A DNA stretch of 64,000 nt from Pyrocephalus nanus (Eukaryota > Chordata > Aves > Passeriformes > Tyrannidae). The notes beneath the pieces are model-generated. The model worked only from the letters and a program-made list of their open reading frames with translations, did no database searches and was not told where the DNA came from. The translations under genes were made by a program, and so were the position numbers. The stretch spans positions 18,740,001 through 18,804,000 of the forward strand of contig CM076270.1 in the NCBI GenBank assembly GCA_038380795.1. Direction: 5' to 3'. Shown one piece after another: positions 13,975-26,280 of this stretch. Position 1 is the stretch's first letter, and each line of letters opens with the position of its first letter.

Positions 13975-14650
13975 CTCCGCTGCTGCCTGGCAGCTGGATA
14001 AGCAGCAGTGCGAGCTCCTGAGTGAGTGCTCGCAGGTTACCAGCAGCACGTTAGACCCGGCTGGTGCTGCCGCGGAGCCCCCGCCCTGCGAGCCCTTCCC
14101 AGCGCCCGCAGCCCCTCGGTGCCGGCCGCGGGGCTCCGGCAGCTCCACACGCTCCATCCCTGCGCCCATCCCCTCACCCCACCCCGCCGCACACCCCGAC
14201 ACGGACCGACGCCCTGCGGAAGCAACAGGGCAGCTCCCCGTCCCTCCGAGCCTCGGGGCAAGGGCCGGTCCCCGGGGGGGGCGGGCGCGGCCCCCGGTAC
14301 TCACATGGCGAGGGGCCGAGCGGGGTCTGCTGCCTCCCTCTCCAGCAAAGATGGCTTTCCGGCTCCGAGCCTGCTGCCAAGGCTCTCCTACTGTTGTAGG
14401 CACTGTTGCTGAGATAGGAGGGGTAGGCACCGGCTACTGAGCATGCCTGCGCCTCATCACAGGGTAGGAAGTAGAGACAAGGCACGGAGGTACCCCCTCC
14501 CCACCCTCACGCCAGCCAGGAGAAAGTCCAGGAGTGACGAACGCGAACGGAGGCTCCGGCTCCTGCCCACATCCCGCCTCCTCCCCGCGCGGAGCAGGCA
14601 GCGTCTGGCTGGGTGTGGTCACCGGAGCGGGGCTCACTCCAGCCAGGACC
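13975..14650. promoter_or_regulatory. CpG island, probable (bidirectional) promoter
   Basis: The only clearly CpG-dense segment in the window, in contrast to the AT-rich DNA on both sides. It contains a G/C box (GGGGGGGCGGGCGCGG near 14273-14288) and AAGATGGC (14348-14355), a YY1-type initiator motif. A consensus donor GTGAGTAC leaves on the minus strand at 14304, and another GTGAGTAC leaves on the plus strand at 14818. No TATA box is evident. It is the best candidate promoter for the plus-strand Cys-cluster gene and for an unknown minus-strand transcript. Confidence 0.6.
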
Positions 14651-14719
14651 CTTGCGGGGATTTAGGTGAAAAGGTTTGTGTGTTTCTGCAACCTCCTTCT
14701 GTCTCCCTCTCTTTTCTAG

Positions 14720-14782
14720 AAAGAGGAGGGAAAAAAAAAAAAAAAAAAAGAGAGAGAGGGGAAAAAAAAAGGAAGAGAATCA
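14720..14782 (+). repeat. Purine-rich tract (A)n-(GA)n-(A)n
   Basis: GAAAGAGGAGGG is followed by a long A run, AGAGAGAGAGGGG and a second A run. It is almost pure purine over about 60 bases, just downstream of the CpG island and upstream of the donor at 14818. Confidence 0.75.
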
Positions 14783-14819
14783 AGAAAGGTATTGCTGTTC
14801 AATCCATGCTGTCATAGGT

Positions 14820-17800
14820 GAGTACTTGTGAATGAAAAAAGGCAAACTGCCAGGATTATAATGCCTACCCACAACACAGAGCAAGCCCAGGGTCAGATAA
14901 GCTACTGGATCAGCCACTGATTGTGAAATGGTTGTGTCTCAGGTGAAGTACTGTAGTTGCCAAGTCTCTGCTCCTGGCTTTAACTTCACCTCACACAAAA
15001 CCTACCCACACATCGAATCTCACCCTTGAATCTCCTTCATTACCATCAGCACTTCCCTTGCATGTCGCACACCCTTGTACAGCACAAAACTTCTGAAGCA
15101 GAACATGCTCCTCTACATTGAAACCAAGGCCATCATATACTCTAAACAGAGGCCAATGAAGAAGAAAGTTTTTCAAGAAGTGGCACTTACCATTGCTGTT
15201 CCCAATGATAACTTGTTCCATTTTGCTTGTAAAAAGATACATTACCTGTCACTGCCTTTCCATCAGTGTCAGTGGTGGAACTCCTCAGAGCACAAGCTGT
15301 TAAAACCAGGTATCTGGGTAAGGCAAGGGCTTACCCAGAACACAAAGGAGCTTTTGTAAGACCTCAGATCTCCAGGTGCCTTTTGGAGATAAAGTACAAC
15401 AGTGTCATCAGATAAAATCTGTGTTTTCTTTTGTGGGAGTCAAAGAAAAAGTGAATTGTTCCTCAAGGTAACAGGCAAAGGCACAGGTACTAGGGGTGTG
15501 GAACACATCAGTCCCAATGTCTAAACTTGTGATCAATCAGTTGAGTATTTTCACAGAGAAAGTAACCAGGGAATGTGACAACACCCAGAGTGGTGGCACA
15601 CAGCCCAGACCTTAGGACACTCAGTTATTGCCTAAATCCAGGCTCAGATGCTATCACAGCCTAACTCAGATGCAAGCTCTTGGCTGTCAGCTCTGAAGGG
15701 GATCCAAACCTTTGGGGGAATGGTGGAACTCCTCAGAGTGACTTAGTCCCAGGAACCTCTGCTACCTGAGAGCTTCCTCACAGCATTAAAGACTCATCAT
15801 ACCTGCTGCCACTGGAGGGTGAGTCTGTCTCTTCTCCTGAAGGTAATTATTTGCATGAATGAATAAATGTCATTTTGAGCCTTAGTTTTCTATATTTGAC
15901 CACATCAGCCTGGCCCTGAGAAACTTTTCCTGATGGAAAGATGGAGTTTCAACCAATGCCCTGATGACAGTCAGAAGATTCCTGACTAGCTTTAAGCTTT
16001 ATCCATCCACAGATTTTTTAGCTCAGCACTTCTCATCTGGAATTCCTCCACAATCTTTCCTCATGAGGATGGTTTACTTTTCAGATATCCTAGACAAAGA
16101 TACATTATCTGATACCCCTGTAGCATGCAGCCACACCAACACCCACACATAGGCATACACTGAGTACAGGTACCACCTGCTACTAGTCTTCAAACCCAAA
16201 CCACACTCACATACTGAGGAAATGAAAAGTCATGCAAGACTGAGAGGCCAGGAGCTTCTGGGACAGAAGGACCTGCTATCTAGACCTTCCTGCTCCTTCT
16301 GTGCCATCACATCATTATGTGGAGAGTGGAACAAGTATTGATGCCAGACCAAAGCTCACAAGACTCAAAAAAACCCTCTCTGAAAGACTACAAACCCAAC
16401 TTATTAAAATGTTTTATTATACAAACTATCCAGAGCACATGATACAGTGTTTATGCTGCCTTCATGACAGCTTTATCCTGACTGAAGGGGAACCGAAAAT
16501 ACACCCATGAGCATAAAGGTGAAATGGCAGTCAAAAAACCTAAAAAGCAGTAGAAACATGTTAGTACAGGAATAATACCTCAAACCTTGTGAAAAGAGTG
16601 CAGAATGAGCCGAAGTTGGAATAGTCCACCACAGCATATGGCCACAGCTTTCTCTAATGTGATACAGGAGAGTTCTCAAAACCAAATTAAATAACATCAC
16701 TGGACTGTGGCTGCTAAAGAAGAATTTCCTACCAGCTAATGAATGCATCACCATTCCAGTCCAAGATCATGATCCTGAAGAAAATTCTCAGCTGAACTGG
16801 GGGACATTTTCCTTTAGCTCTACATTCCCTCGAGCTCACAGCCTGCCATTAAAGGCTACCAAAGCCTTTGGTGTAAGAAGAGATGCAGAGACACCCTGTG
16901 GTGGCAAAATAATACGATCAGAATTAGGTCCAACAGCTGAAATTTCATTTAAGACACAGAAGTGGATCAGAAAAGCTGCATCCTGGGGACACTGAGAAAT
17001 TCTCCCCAAGTTGCTATTCATGCAGTTTCCTCTCTCCAGACATTCTTTCCCGTCTGGCATCTTTTACTCTGTGTGTTTGCATGACAGTCCCTGCCACAAA
17101 GATTTTACCTCTTATTCTGTTGGTACTTTTACTCCGGAGGACAAGAGTTGAATCATGGCTGCAACAGTCGGAGGGATGGCTGTGGAAATGCTCTGCTTTT
17201 GGGAAATTGCTTCCTGCATCTTCAGCCTGCCAGTCTTGGCTAGGGAAAATAATCAGTCTTTTGTAAACTGTTGCTGTTGATTTTTTACTCTATCTATAAT
17301 TCATATTTTGTCCCGAAGTCCAATTTTATACATGAAGGCAGTTTCAGAGCCACCAATATACCGCTCAGGACATCCAGAAATGAAAGCCATCAACAACCAG
17401 CATCCATGCAGATCAGTTTTGGTATATGAAGTCTTGCAGGTCTAGACCTTGCTTATAATGAACTAAAGACAACCTACAGGTACAACACTGAGGTTCCTGA
17501 AAATGTTGTCCATTGCTGATACAAGATCTTCATCTGAAGGAAACATATTTTCTCCCAGATCTGCAAGTACAATCTCCATTTTAAAGAGTCATTAACAAAA
17601 CAACTCTATTAGTGCTAGATAAGAAAGGTGAGAATGATTGGTTGGTAGATAGAAAGCAGTAGTACTCAAGTTTCACAAGATTTAAGCAGAGAGAAGAAAA
17701 GCAAGGCAAATAAATCAATTATTCCAATACTGATTTGGCAACACTTTTAAACAGATAGTTAAAGTATAGAAGGATTTCCCCTAACATCATTAGAACTAAT

Positions 17801-19450
17801 TACACTCCACATAGCCAGATAAATTCATCTTTAAAAGAGAATAAAATACTATATTTGTCCAAAGTATAATTTTTCAAAAATTATCTAAAAGGCTTAAAAA
17901 AAAAGATCTGAGTATCTTCAGTGCTTTGTTACCGATTTTTACATGTTTACTTTCAGTGTTACATTTCCTTCTCTTGATCTTTTAGACAAGTGGTATCAGT
18001 ACTGAAAGACCCTTCAGTGAGAAGCCTTTGAAGCTCCCTCGTCAGAAGCAAGGTAGATGTTTGCCTCCCCAGGTGCTGATTTTATTAGACACAGATTCTT
18101 CTGTTCTGCAGAGCTTCACCTCGGCATCACTGTATGCCTAAAATGGGTCTGGAACTTGCAGATTATTTTGCCACCAATTAAAACCCGAAGTCTGTAATTT
18201 TGAGGTATGTAATTTTCTTTCATTCACAACTCCTATTCCTTCATATCTTAGTAATTCTTTAGTGACAGTTTCCCTTTACAAGTCAGTGAACTGTTTGTAA
18301 TTCCATTCATAAATGGTCTTTTCTGCCATTTCTGTGGGAGATACAGGTATGACTTACCTGGGTTCTGTTAAAACATTGGGTGTCTCATGACCATGCCTGA
18401 GCAGCAAAGTGTGTCACTCTGGGTTCCTTCCAGGAATTTACAGTTTCTTGTTAATGTGCATTAACATGTAATTTTGGTACATGATTATAACACAACTTAA
18501 AACTGTTTCAAGATGTGATCCTGCAAAGCATTTGTAAAGTGAGTCCCAGTCCCTGCCTCTGTGTGTCCTATGGTATGAACTGGTTATGGGTAACTGTGCT
18601 TAAAAGGCTGGGAGGGATTGAGGAGAGAGCAGCATACAAGGAGGGAAGAGATGAAGAGTAAAAGCAGAAAAGTTCAAAGTGATTTTCAATTTTATTTTTA
18701 AGCCCACAAACTTTATGTGATTTTGTATAGAAGATTTGTGGGAAATATTTTTAGCAGGCAGGAACAAGACAATAGATGTAGGAGGGGGTGAACACGACCC
18801 TCCAAGTCAAGCAACCAAAAGTTAATGCAATTACCAAGTATCAAATGTAGCACAGAGAGACTAATTCAATCAGAGAGGCCAAAGGGATAATTCTTGGAGA
18901 CAAAGCATCACAACGCGGAAATGCAGCCTAATCAACTTCTTTATCAAAAGAAAAAGGAAACAATTTCCAATCCTTAACTAAAATCCCCAGTTGGTTCTTC
19001 ATCTTTTCAGGGTTCTGGTTTTTGCTTTGCAGTGTTTGTTCCATCTCCCATTTGTATCACTGCTTCTGTTCTCTGCACAAAGTGTTTCACTGGCTCCTGG
19101 CTCTTCGCTTCTATCAAACGAGCCGCCTCTGCTCTTGGTTTAAGCAACCAGCCTAATCAGGAAAGAGAGCATGTGGAGGGAGATATTCATTATGTTTAAT
19201 GTCCAAGCCTACTTCCCATAATTACGTGGAATAGAGCAAGAATATCCAGAGTCACCTTGTGTCTGCAGGATTTTTCAGAGCAGGTATTTGCTTCATCTGA
19301 TGGAAAGCAGCTGCTCCCTGATCTCAACTAAACCTCCTGCGTAACCAGGACCCTTTGCAGGTAGAGTAACACATCCAGAGCTCGCCAGGTACAACACAGC
19401 AAGGGAGAGGCTTTCGAAAAGCTACTCAGACTTCTGTTTTCGTCTAAACA
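14820..19450. other. Probable first intron or upstream region of the Cys-cluster gene
   Basis: No coding exon recognised. If the donor at 14818 joins the acceptor at 19451, this whole stretch is the first intron of the plus-strand gene. An exact 18-bp word (TGGTGGAACTCCTCAGAG) occurs at both 15273-15290 and 15721-15738. Confidence 0.4.
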
Positions 19451-19462
19451 GGTGGTGTTGTT

Positions 19463-19614
19463 ATGACAGATAAAATGAGCTGGCACAAAGGAAAGAAGGA
19501 CCTCACGGAAGGAAGCACAGGAGATGGGAAGCACAGCCGAAAAAAGCGAGAGCGGCTATTTAAGAAGAGATTTTCTGGACTGAGCCTCTTCTCTGGGTCT
19601 CCTAAAAATAAATT
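19463..19614 (+). CDS. Exon A of the unrecognised Cys-cluster gene
   Basis: Begins MTDKMSWHKGKKDLTEG and ends FSGLSLFSGSPKNK plus two bases of a Leu codon. The intron after it is 2,159 bp. The acceptor just upstream of the ATG implies at least one further 5' untranslated exon, possibly in the CpG island near 14.6 kb. Confidence 0.7.
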
Positions 19615-21984
19615 GTAAGTACAGCCTAGATTATATTTTTGTATACATTTTTAACCAAAAAATTTTGTGTTTCCAGAGTAGCTCTGGAAGAGCCACAGAC
19701 ACTTGTTACCTCTGCTGTATTAACTGTTTCACAAACAAGGAAACGGTTATGGACTAATTAAACAACTTGACCTAAAAACTAGGAAGTCTCTGGCAGAAGT
19801 AGACACAAAATGAATGTCTCCAAACCTTGTGTGTCAGTGTGTTTATCTTATAACCATTTCCCAACGCTTCCAGTGAGAGGTTCAGAGGGGCAGCATGTCT
19901 GTTCCTCCAGATACACATTAGCACTGCCAGCACGACAAGCCAGGACACTGGTCCAGCAGTGACACTGCTGTAGTTTTTGTTGCACCAACAGCTGTAGCTT
20001 CGGGATGTAATGGGAAATGGCAATGTATGGGCAGCAGCAAAAATCCCTGTCCAACAAAGTCAGTACTACTAAGTTTCTTGAATCAGAGCACAATTATTGC
20101 TTGTGTTCCTACAATAGTGCCTTTGTACTTACTACTTTTCAGTTAGAAGGAGAAAAAGCAAACCAAAAAAGACAAGCAATGCAAAACTATTCCTTTTTCA
20201 ACAAAAGTAAGCAGAGGTAAAAGTGAGTTTGAGCTTACTGCTTTGTGCATGTATTAGTTTTGAGCCATTATAATCATCCATATGGGATTTGAAATTCTCT
20301 TCTTGGGTCTTTCTACTTGATATTATTCATATTATTGTTCCTTAACACAAATTAAACTGAGTGTATGCAACATGCTAAGATCAGGAGGGGTTTCCAAAAA
20401 GTATTTTTTCTCATTGAAGACCTGTTTTCCCTACAGATCTCCTACAAAGAGTCTGTCTTTGATAATTATCATGAAATTACCGTCTTAGCAGGAAGTGCAC
20501 GCAAGTCTCCACAATTACTCAGCTAACTACATTAAGCTTGATAGCCACAGCAGCTGGTTACAGGCTCGACATAAGATTAAAATACACTAGCCAGAAACAA
20601 ACCTGAGAGCCAGATTTTTCTCTCAGACTGATCTAATTGCAGCACAACTAATACCAAGGGCTTGGCTTTGGGATTTATCTTGCTGCACTGCTAAGGAACT
20701 GGACTAGAAACATAGCCAAACATCCAAGAGGTGAATTACAGCTGTGAGTATTCTCTGTTGCTCATGATTTCACTGAAGTGTGCATTCAGGGGGCAGACAA
20801 ATCCAACTGAAGCAGTAAAACCACATTTTCTGGACCTTGATCCTTATGTGTCAGTGATAAATATGGATTTCCCCAGTTTGATCAGAAACAAAAAGAATTA
20901 AAAAGAAATTGAACAGGAACGTAGGAACCCTCTCCCATGGTGCTCTCACATTAATGGAAAAAGTCAGTCTTCAGACCTTACTGGATATATTTCCACAGAC
21001 ACATTGCATGACAGTGGTTTTTAAACACATTCAAGCCATCAGGGCCTACAGAACTCTCACAGTGGTATAGCCAAATCACATCATTTCTACAGTTCAGCAC
21101 CGATTTGTGAGCTCTTGTAAGGGATTATGGAGGTCAGCTGCTTGATTTTGAAGCACTATTTTATATAAAATACAATGGTATATAATTTGATCAAGAGACC
21201 TTTTCTTTCAGCTCTTCCATCTCTGTTCAAGGTCAGTGCAATATAGGGCTTATCTACTGGCCAGCATTAGTGTGCATTGTTAGTGCACACAAGTGGAAAA
21301 AGAACCTTTATGAGGGTATAGGGGAGGCCTGCTAGGTCAGATATCAGTAATTTAGATACACAAAGCCGTAAGGAATTTGTCTACATGCAAACACATGAAG
21401 CTTGTGCCACAATCACCCACAGAAAAGCTGCATATTAAAGCTCCTACCTAGCCAGCTGGCATCACTGGTTTATGGCTTTGTTTAAGTGATGGAAATCCTT
21501 TAATCATTCTGTGTTCTAAAACTAACAGTTTGTCGCTGCCATCCCAGCCAGACTCTCCTTTTTCTGTGTATTCCTGCTTTCTGCAGGTGACCACACATTG
21601 CACCTGCTCCTTGTGTGCACAGGTACAGCCTGGGCAAGGGTTCATAAATCACACACTAATTGCTTCTGCTGCCCTAGGAAGTGCACAGGCTGAACTGTCA
21701 CCTCTCTTTGTGACTGTTGTAGCCCTCAGGGAAGAAGTCAGCTTTTTGAAGACAAGAGGAGATGTTTACACAGGAAAGGCTCCAAGAAGCTGAAGCCAGC
21801 GCGGGAGGAAATCTGTTCTTTGAGGCAGCCGCGCTCCGGGAAAATGTGTCCGAAATGCGAGATCCTCACCTGCCGGAAGTGCGAGACCCTGCACTCGGAG
21901 AGCGGCTTCATCGCCCACAGCCTGCTCGACCACTACGACAGGGGAGGAGCCACAGCCCGCCTGGGACTGCAGAGAGGTGATTAA
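19463..21984 (+). CDS. Unrecognised two-exon gene, basic protein with CxxC-x4-CxxC cluster
   Basis: Exon A (19463-19614) starts at an ATG 11 nt after a good acceptor (TCGTCTAAACAG) and ends at a consensus GTAAGT donor. Exon B (21774-21984) follows a TTTACACAG acceptor, keeps frame across the split Leu codon, and ends at TAA. The product is 120 residues. Residues 6-60 are very basic (HSRKKRERLFKKRFSGL, KLKGSKKLK). Residues 76-104 hold CPKCEILTCRKCETLHSESG and then FIAHSLLDHY, so four Cys in C-x2-C-x4-C-x2-C followed by His 91, 99 and 104, which could bind zinc. There is no signal peptide or membrane helix. Exon B is much richer in GC than its surroundings. A second in-frame ATG (codon 5) has an A at -3 and could be the start. 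The basic tract suggests a nuclear or nucleic-acid role, but that is a guess; I do not recognise the family. Confidence 0.7.
21774..21984 (+). CDS. Exon B of the unrecognised Cys-cluster gene
   Basis: Carries the Cys/His cluster and the stop codon. The pyrimidine tract of its acceptor is weak, which lowers confidence in the exact 5' edge. The frame stays open for 69 codons in GC-rich DNA. The tail GLQRGD then TAA could instead splice at AGAG/GTGATT, but that is a poor donor. Confidence 0.68.
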
Positions 21985-22367
21985 AGATCTGCTGGGGGTG
22001 CCCTGCCAGTACCCAACCTCATCCCAAACCCTAAAGCTTGGATCCCTCAGGCTCACTGGGGCTCTGGCCTGTGCAGCATCAGCAGTTTCAGCCATACTGC
22101 AGCTCATACTACACATAGCAGATGCACATGCAGTAATTTAACCAGCATGCACCCTGCAAGCAAAGATCTGTAAGCTAAAAGTTTCTCAGCTACTAAGGAC
22201 AAAGAATTGTTTCAGAAATAATCTCCAGTTTTCTTTGCCCTCTCAAGGAAACCAGATTATCCCACTGAGCTGCAAAGAAGGAAGTGACTATTGCATGCAG
22301 AGCACTGGGTGCATTACTCTTACTTGCAGTGCCTTGGTATGTTTCAGTATTGTTTGTGGTCTGGAAT

Positions 22368-22373
22368 ATTAAA
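22368..22373 (+). terminator. Candidate poly(A) signal ATTAAA of the Cys-cluster gene
   Basis: ATTAAA lies 384 nt after the stop codon and is followed by a T-rich stretch (CGTTTTATTTTTAAATT). This would give a short 3' UTR. It is the first such signal I noticed downstream of the stop. Confidence 0.4.
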
Positions 22374-22379
22374 CGTTTT

Positions 22380-25300
22380 ATTTTTAAATTAACTAGCTTG
22401 GGTATGCAACTTGAGGGGGAAGGGGGCTTCTAAAGGCCACAAGGATAGTAGATCACATCCAAACACCCTGCTAGAATTTCTGACCTTTCACAGGCTTTCA
22501 ACACCTCTCTTATGATTCAGCATCTTGCCTTAAAAGAAGCAACAAGGATCCCAACTCTCAAAGTATTTGAATTTTCTTTGGGTTCTTAAACCCAAACCTG
22601 TAGTTTTTAAGCAGTTCTTAAAACTGTGTAGTGCAGCTCCAAATAACAGGCCAATACACAATGGTAGAGCCAGGTGACATTAAGGTCCAGGCATACATAA
22701 GACTATTTATCTTTATGGAATTCTTAAGTACAGGTGAAAGGAGGTAGTAGCCTCTGGAATAGGTTATCCCAAGTTTAGCAGCATACATCTTTTCCTCCCA
22801 TGGCAACTAGCCAACTCTATATGCAGAATGAATTCCTCACTCTGTGGTTGGGAACAGGCTAAACAGCCTTAGTGTCCCATAGCCATTGATACTAAGGGTT
22901 CTTTTATTTAGCCAAGCAGACAGAACACAGGCTGGGAAGTTTGGACCTGTTTCATTACTCCTTTTCCTAAGGACTTTCTGTGTTCTTCCTGCTCCCCTTT
23001 TGGAGCTGTTCCATTTTTGTTCCAATGAATGTTTGATAAGGGGACTGGAATCCTGATTTTTTTTTCTATCCCTAGGGATTACTTTGACTGAGCTATGTCA
23101 TCCATTCTTGTGTTTTGTTTCCACCCTCTCAGAAAACAGTTTCAACAGGAAGAATTCAGAGCCACATACACATTCCTGTGCTCCAGAGTATCTTGAACAA
23201 TACTGCTTAGCTCCCTTTATGGAATGTCAAACACTCAATTGTTCTTAGCAAGAGATAGAGACCATTTCAGAATCCAGACTGAGCTGTCCAATGCCCACTA
23301 GGTACCATATGCAGGAGAAAACCTTAGGCAGGATTCACAAATAGGAATGAACCGCTACCAGGAATGAACCCTTCTGCCCAAACTTCACTGGCTCTGTGTC
23401 CTTCTAGCAAGTGCCCAGACTTCCTGCCCAAACACAGACTTCTAAAGCCAGAAATTAGATCTTACGAAGATCCTTGTGCTACAAGGGCCTTAATCCCTCA
23501 GAAACCATGTTTCCATGGTGCTTGATTGGAGCTTCCGCTCATTTGCTTCATAAAAGCCAAGCAATGCCTGGCAAACCAGAATTAACCTTTTACATTTCCC
23601 TGTGGCTGCTGTTCTTAAGCTGTGGTCCTTCACAGCTTTCCCAAGAATAAGCCATGCCATTACTTTAGAAATATCTATTCATCCCCATCCCTCTTCATCA
23701 AGCAATCCAGAGGAAACGTCTCCAGACAGTCACCTGAGGAAGAGCAAGGTGACAGAGTGAAAGGATGAAGGACTAGGTCATCACAGCAGCATTATTTAAA
23801 TCTGACAGTCCACTCCAGTGAAACCAGTTCCAATAGGTTACATGGCTGAGCTTTCAGCCAGGTGTTCCAGAGGGGACAGAACAAGCATCTGCCTGGTAGG
23901 ATTTCCTTTGTGGCTTGCTAGAGGACACCCAGCAAAGCTCCTTATGGGGGCTATTAATGTGGGAGGGCATCTGAGTAATAGCAATGTGCAAACCCAGCTC
24001 ATTTAAGGGAGCAACTTTCTCTTCCCCTCTCTTCCCCCACAGTTAATGCTGTCTTCCTGTCCTATTTGAAGGACAGCTGCTAATATGGGCAAGGTAAATC
24101 ATTTCCCTGGTCAGCACTGCAGAAGCACCACTCTATCAGTCATGAAGTCAAGCTTGGGAAGAACAACTACAGCTTTTATATTATGCACTGAGGAAGCATG
24201 AACAAATATGGTACGTGTTGTCTCAGCAGCTGTTAAATTACTGCACCTTTCCTGGGCTGGCTGCTCTGCCAGGTACTGTGAGACCACGTTTGTTCCTGTC
24301 ATACCCAGGTTTATGTGTGTGGTATTGAGGTCAGGCAATAAAGCCACTGCCTGGAGCTTAACCTGACTTTTATCTCACCAGCTACGGCACAACGAGGCAC
24401 ATTTGTCTCCAAAAACCCCACAGGCCCCTGCAAATGGTGAGATCCCAGAGCCAGGGAGCACTGGCACCTCTATGGCAGCACCCACTGACACTCGTCCATC
24501 AGGACAGCTCCACCCCCTCAGCTCTTATGCCAGACAAGTGATTTTTGAAATTAATTCAAGAAAACTTGCCAAAAACTGGAACAACATTATGTGAGCACAG
24601 GATTTCAGTTTTAGATTTTAAAGCCTGCTCAAGACACACAATTATATTAATACAATACACTGTGAAAGAATTATAATAGAAATACTGATTACACATTTAA
24701 AAGACTTAGGCTTGAAATCATTCCTAAAGAAAAAAGCTATGATCATAGCCTGACATATCAATTATTAAGAGCCTGTACTCTTTAATTATCTGATTTCAAT
24801 AGCTCAAGGAAATTTAAGAGGAATATTGGCTCTATTATATTAAATACATGAATGGGCTCCATCAAAGGCACTCACTGCAATGTGAGTGACTTGTAAATCA
24901 ACACATCCCTGCCAATGCAGCTGATACAAGCATAAAAGGGAAAGGAAGCAACTCCACTGGTGAGGGGCAAATCCATGGGAGCTCTTTCCCTGGAAATCCA
25001 ACACAGGACAAGCAGGAATATAAAAGCAGCAGTTGTCACCATTTGTTCACAAATCAAATGATTCAAGGTAAAGAATGATTCAAATCAAATGATTTAAGGT
25101 AAAGTACCCACAGAGTACTCATGCAATCAAAATAAAAACAGAATAAATTAATACAATATATACACTGCATATACCCAATTTCAGTTTTGGTTTTTAAAGC
25201 AGCCTAGGTAGCTTTCCTCTCTGTCAGATACAATGAAGGCCTTCAGAAAGAAAAGTAATTTTTTTTAGTTGACATGTACAGAGCAGACTAGAAGTAGACC

Positions 25301-26280
25301 TGGAGAAAAGTAATTAACATAACATGAGACCATCTGAACTGAAAATGTTTGATATCAAAGTTGTACCTTATGTTTCTTTTCTACAGCTGCACAAAGCTAC
25401 ATCCTTTCCAAAGCTTCCACATTTGAAAAGGCTTTGTTTCTCCTTATTGTTACAAACAAAATCTTTAACCTCTCATATTATAATCTGACCATTTGATGCC
25501 TTCTGAATTCTGTAAATGGTCTAAAATATTATGATCCCACTCAGCCCACATGAACTTACCATTTCAATACTGCAGCTGGATACTGGGAGGTACAGAAATA
25601 AGCAGTAGATTGATGTGCCAAAATTCCAGTCTTTTCCTCTTGGATGACAAAATGTGAAGGACAGACTGTCTCTCTTCCAACTTTTCAATAAGCAGTTATT
25701 TATTTATTTGTTTGTTTCCCGAATGAAAGTCTGTATACCACAGGCTGTAGCAAATACGATGAAAACCAGGGGAAGTGGTGATCTATTTACTAATACAATT
25801 CAGCAAACCAGTACTCCACTCAAAACTTAACATGAAGGTATCACAAAATTAACCTCAGTGACCTTAGAAACACTGCTTGCTGTCAGGTTCATCCCTGAGA
25901 TGTCAGCCTGGAAGGCATTCCTTTGAGATGTGCTCTCTTCTCAGCTATTTGACCAAGATCAATTTACATGAGGAGAATGCATCGTCTTTGCTGCCAAACA
26001 CAAAAATAGACCATTTACAGGCCTGTAACTTCCTCTCCCCATTCTTGTTAACTCACTGCCCAGAGTAAGCGTAGCAAAAGTAAAGACAACCAAACAACAC
26101 AACCAGTTCAAGGGCTGTCAACCAACACAAATACTGGGCAGAAGTAGTATTGCTTACTAATCTCTAAATACCTTCCTCAAGGAAGATGGTGAGGAAATCC
26201 CATTGCTTATCCCAAGTACTTTTATAACCTGCATGAAAATCGCATCCAAAAAAAAAAAAAATCTTACAACACAAAATTAA
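22380..26280. other. Intergenic DNA between two convergent genes
   Basis: Lies between the probable 3' end of the plus-strand Cys-cluster gene and the probable 3' end of PIK3CB. It is AT-rich, with no supported exon. FAIM, the mammalian 3' neighbour of PIK3CB, was looked for by its conserved motifs and not seen. Confidence 0.5.
25050..25104 (+). repeat. Tandem duplication, 31-bp period
   Basis: CAAATCAAATGATTCAAGG plus TAAAG (25050-25073) recurs at 25081-25104 with one mismatch (TTCAA to TTTAA). Two copies only; no function is indicated. Confidence 0.8.

Noticed and set aside
13822..14430. 202-codon open frame on the minus strand across the CpG island
   Set aside because: It opens with GTG rather than ATG, reads through a consensus splice donor at 14304, and most of its length is the Pro/Gly/Arg/Ala pattern of any GC-rich DNA. 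Only the last part (13906-13990) is kept as a possible exon.
13961..14440. 159-codon open frame on the plus strand across the CpG island
   Set aside because: Pro/Arg/Ala-rich reading of CpG-dense DNA; several frames are open on both strands here, as expected without stop codons in GC-rich sequence.
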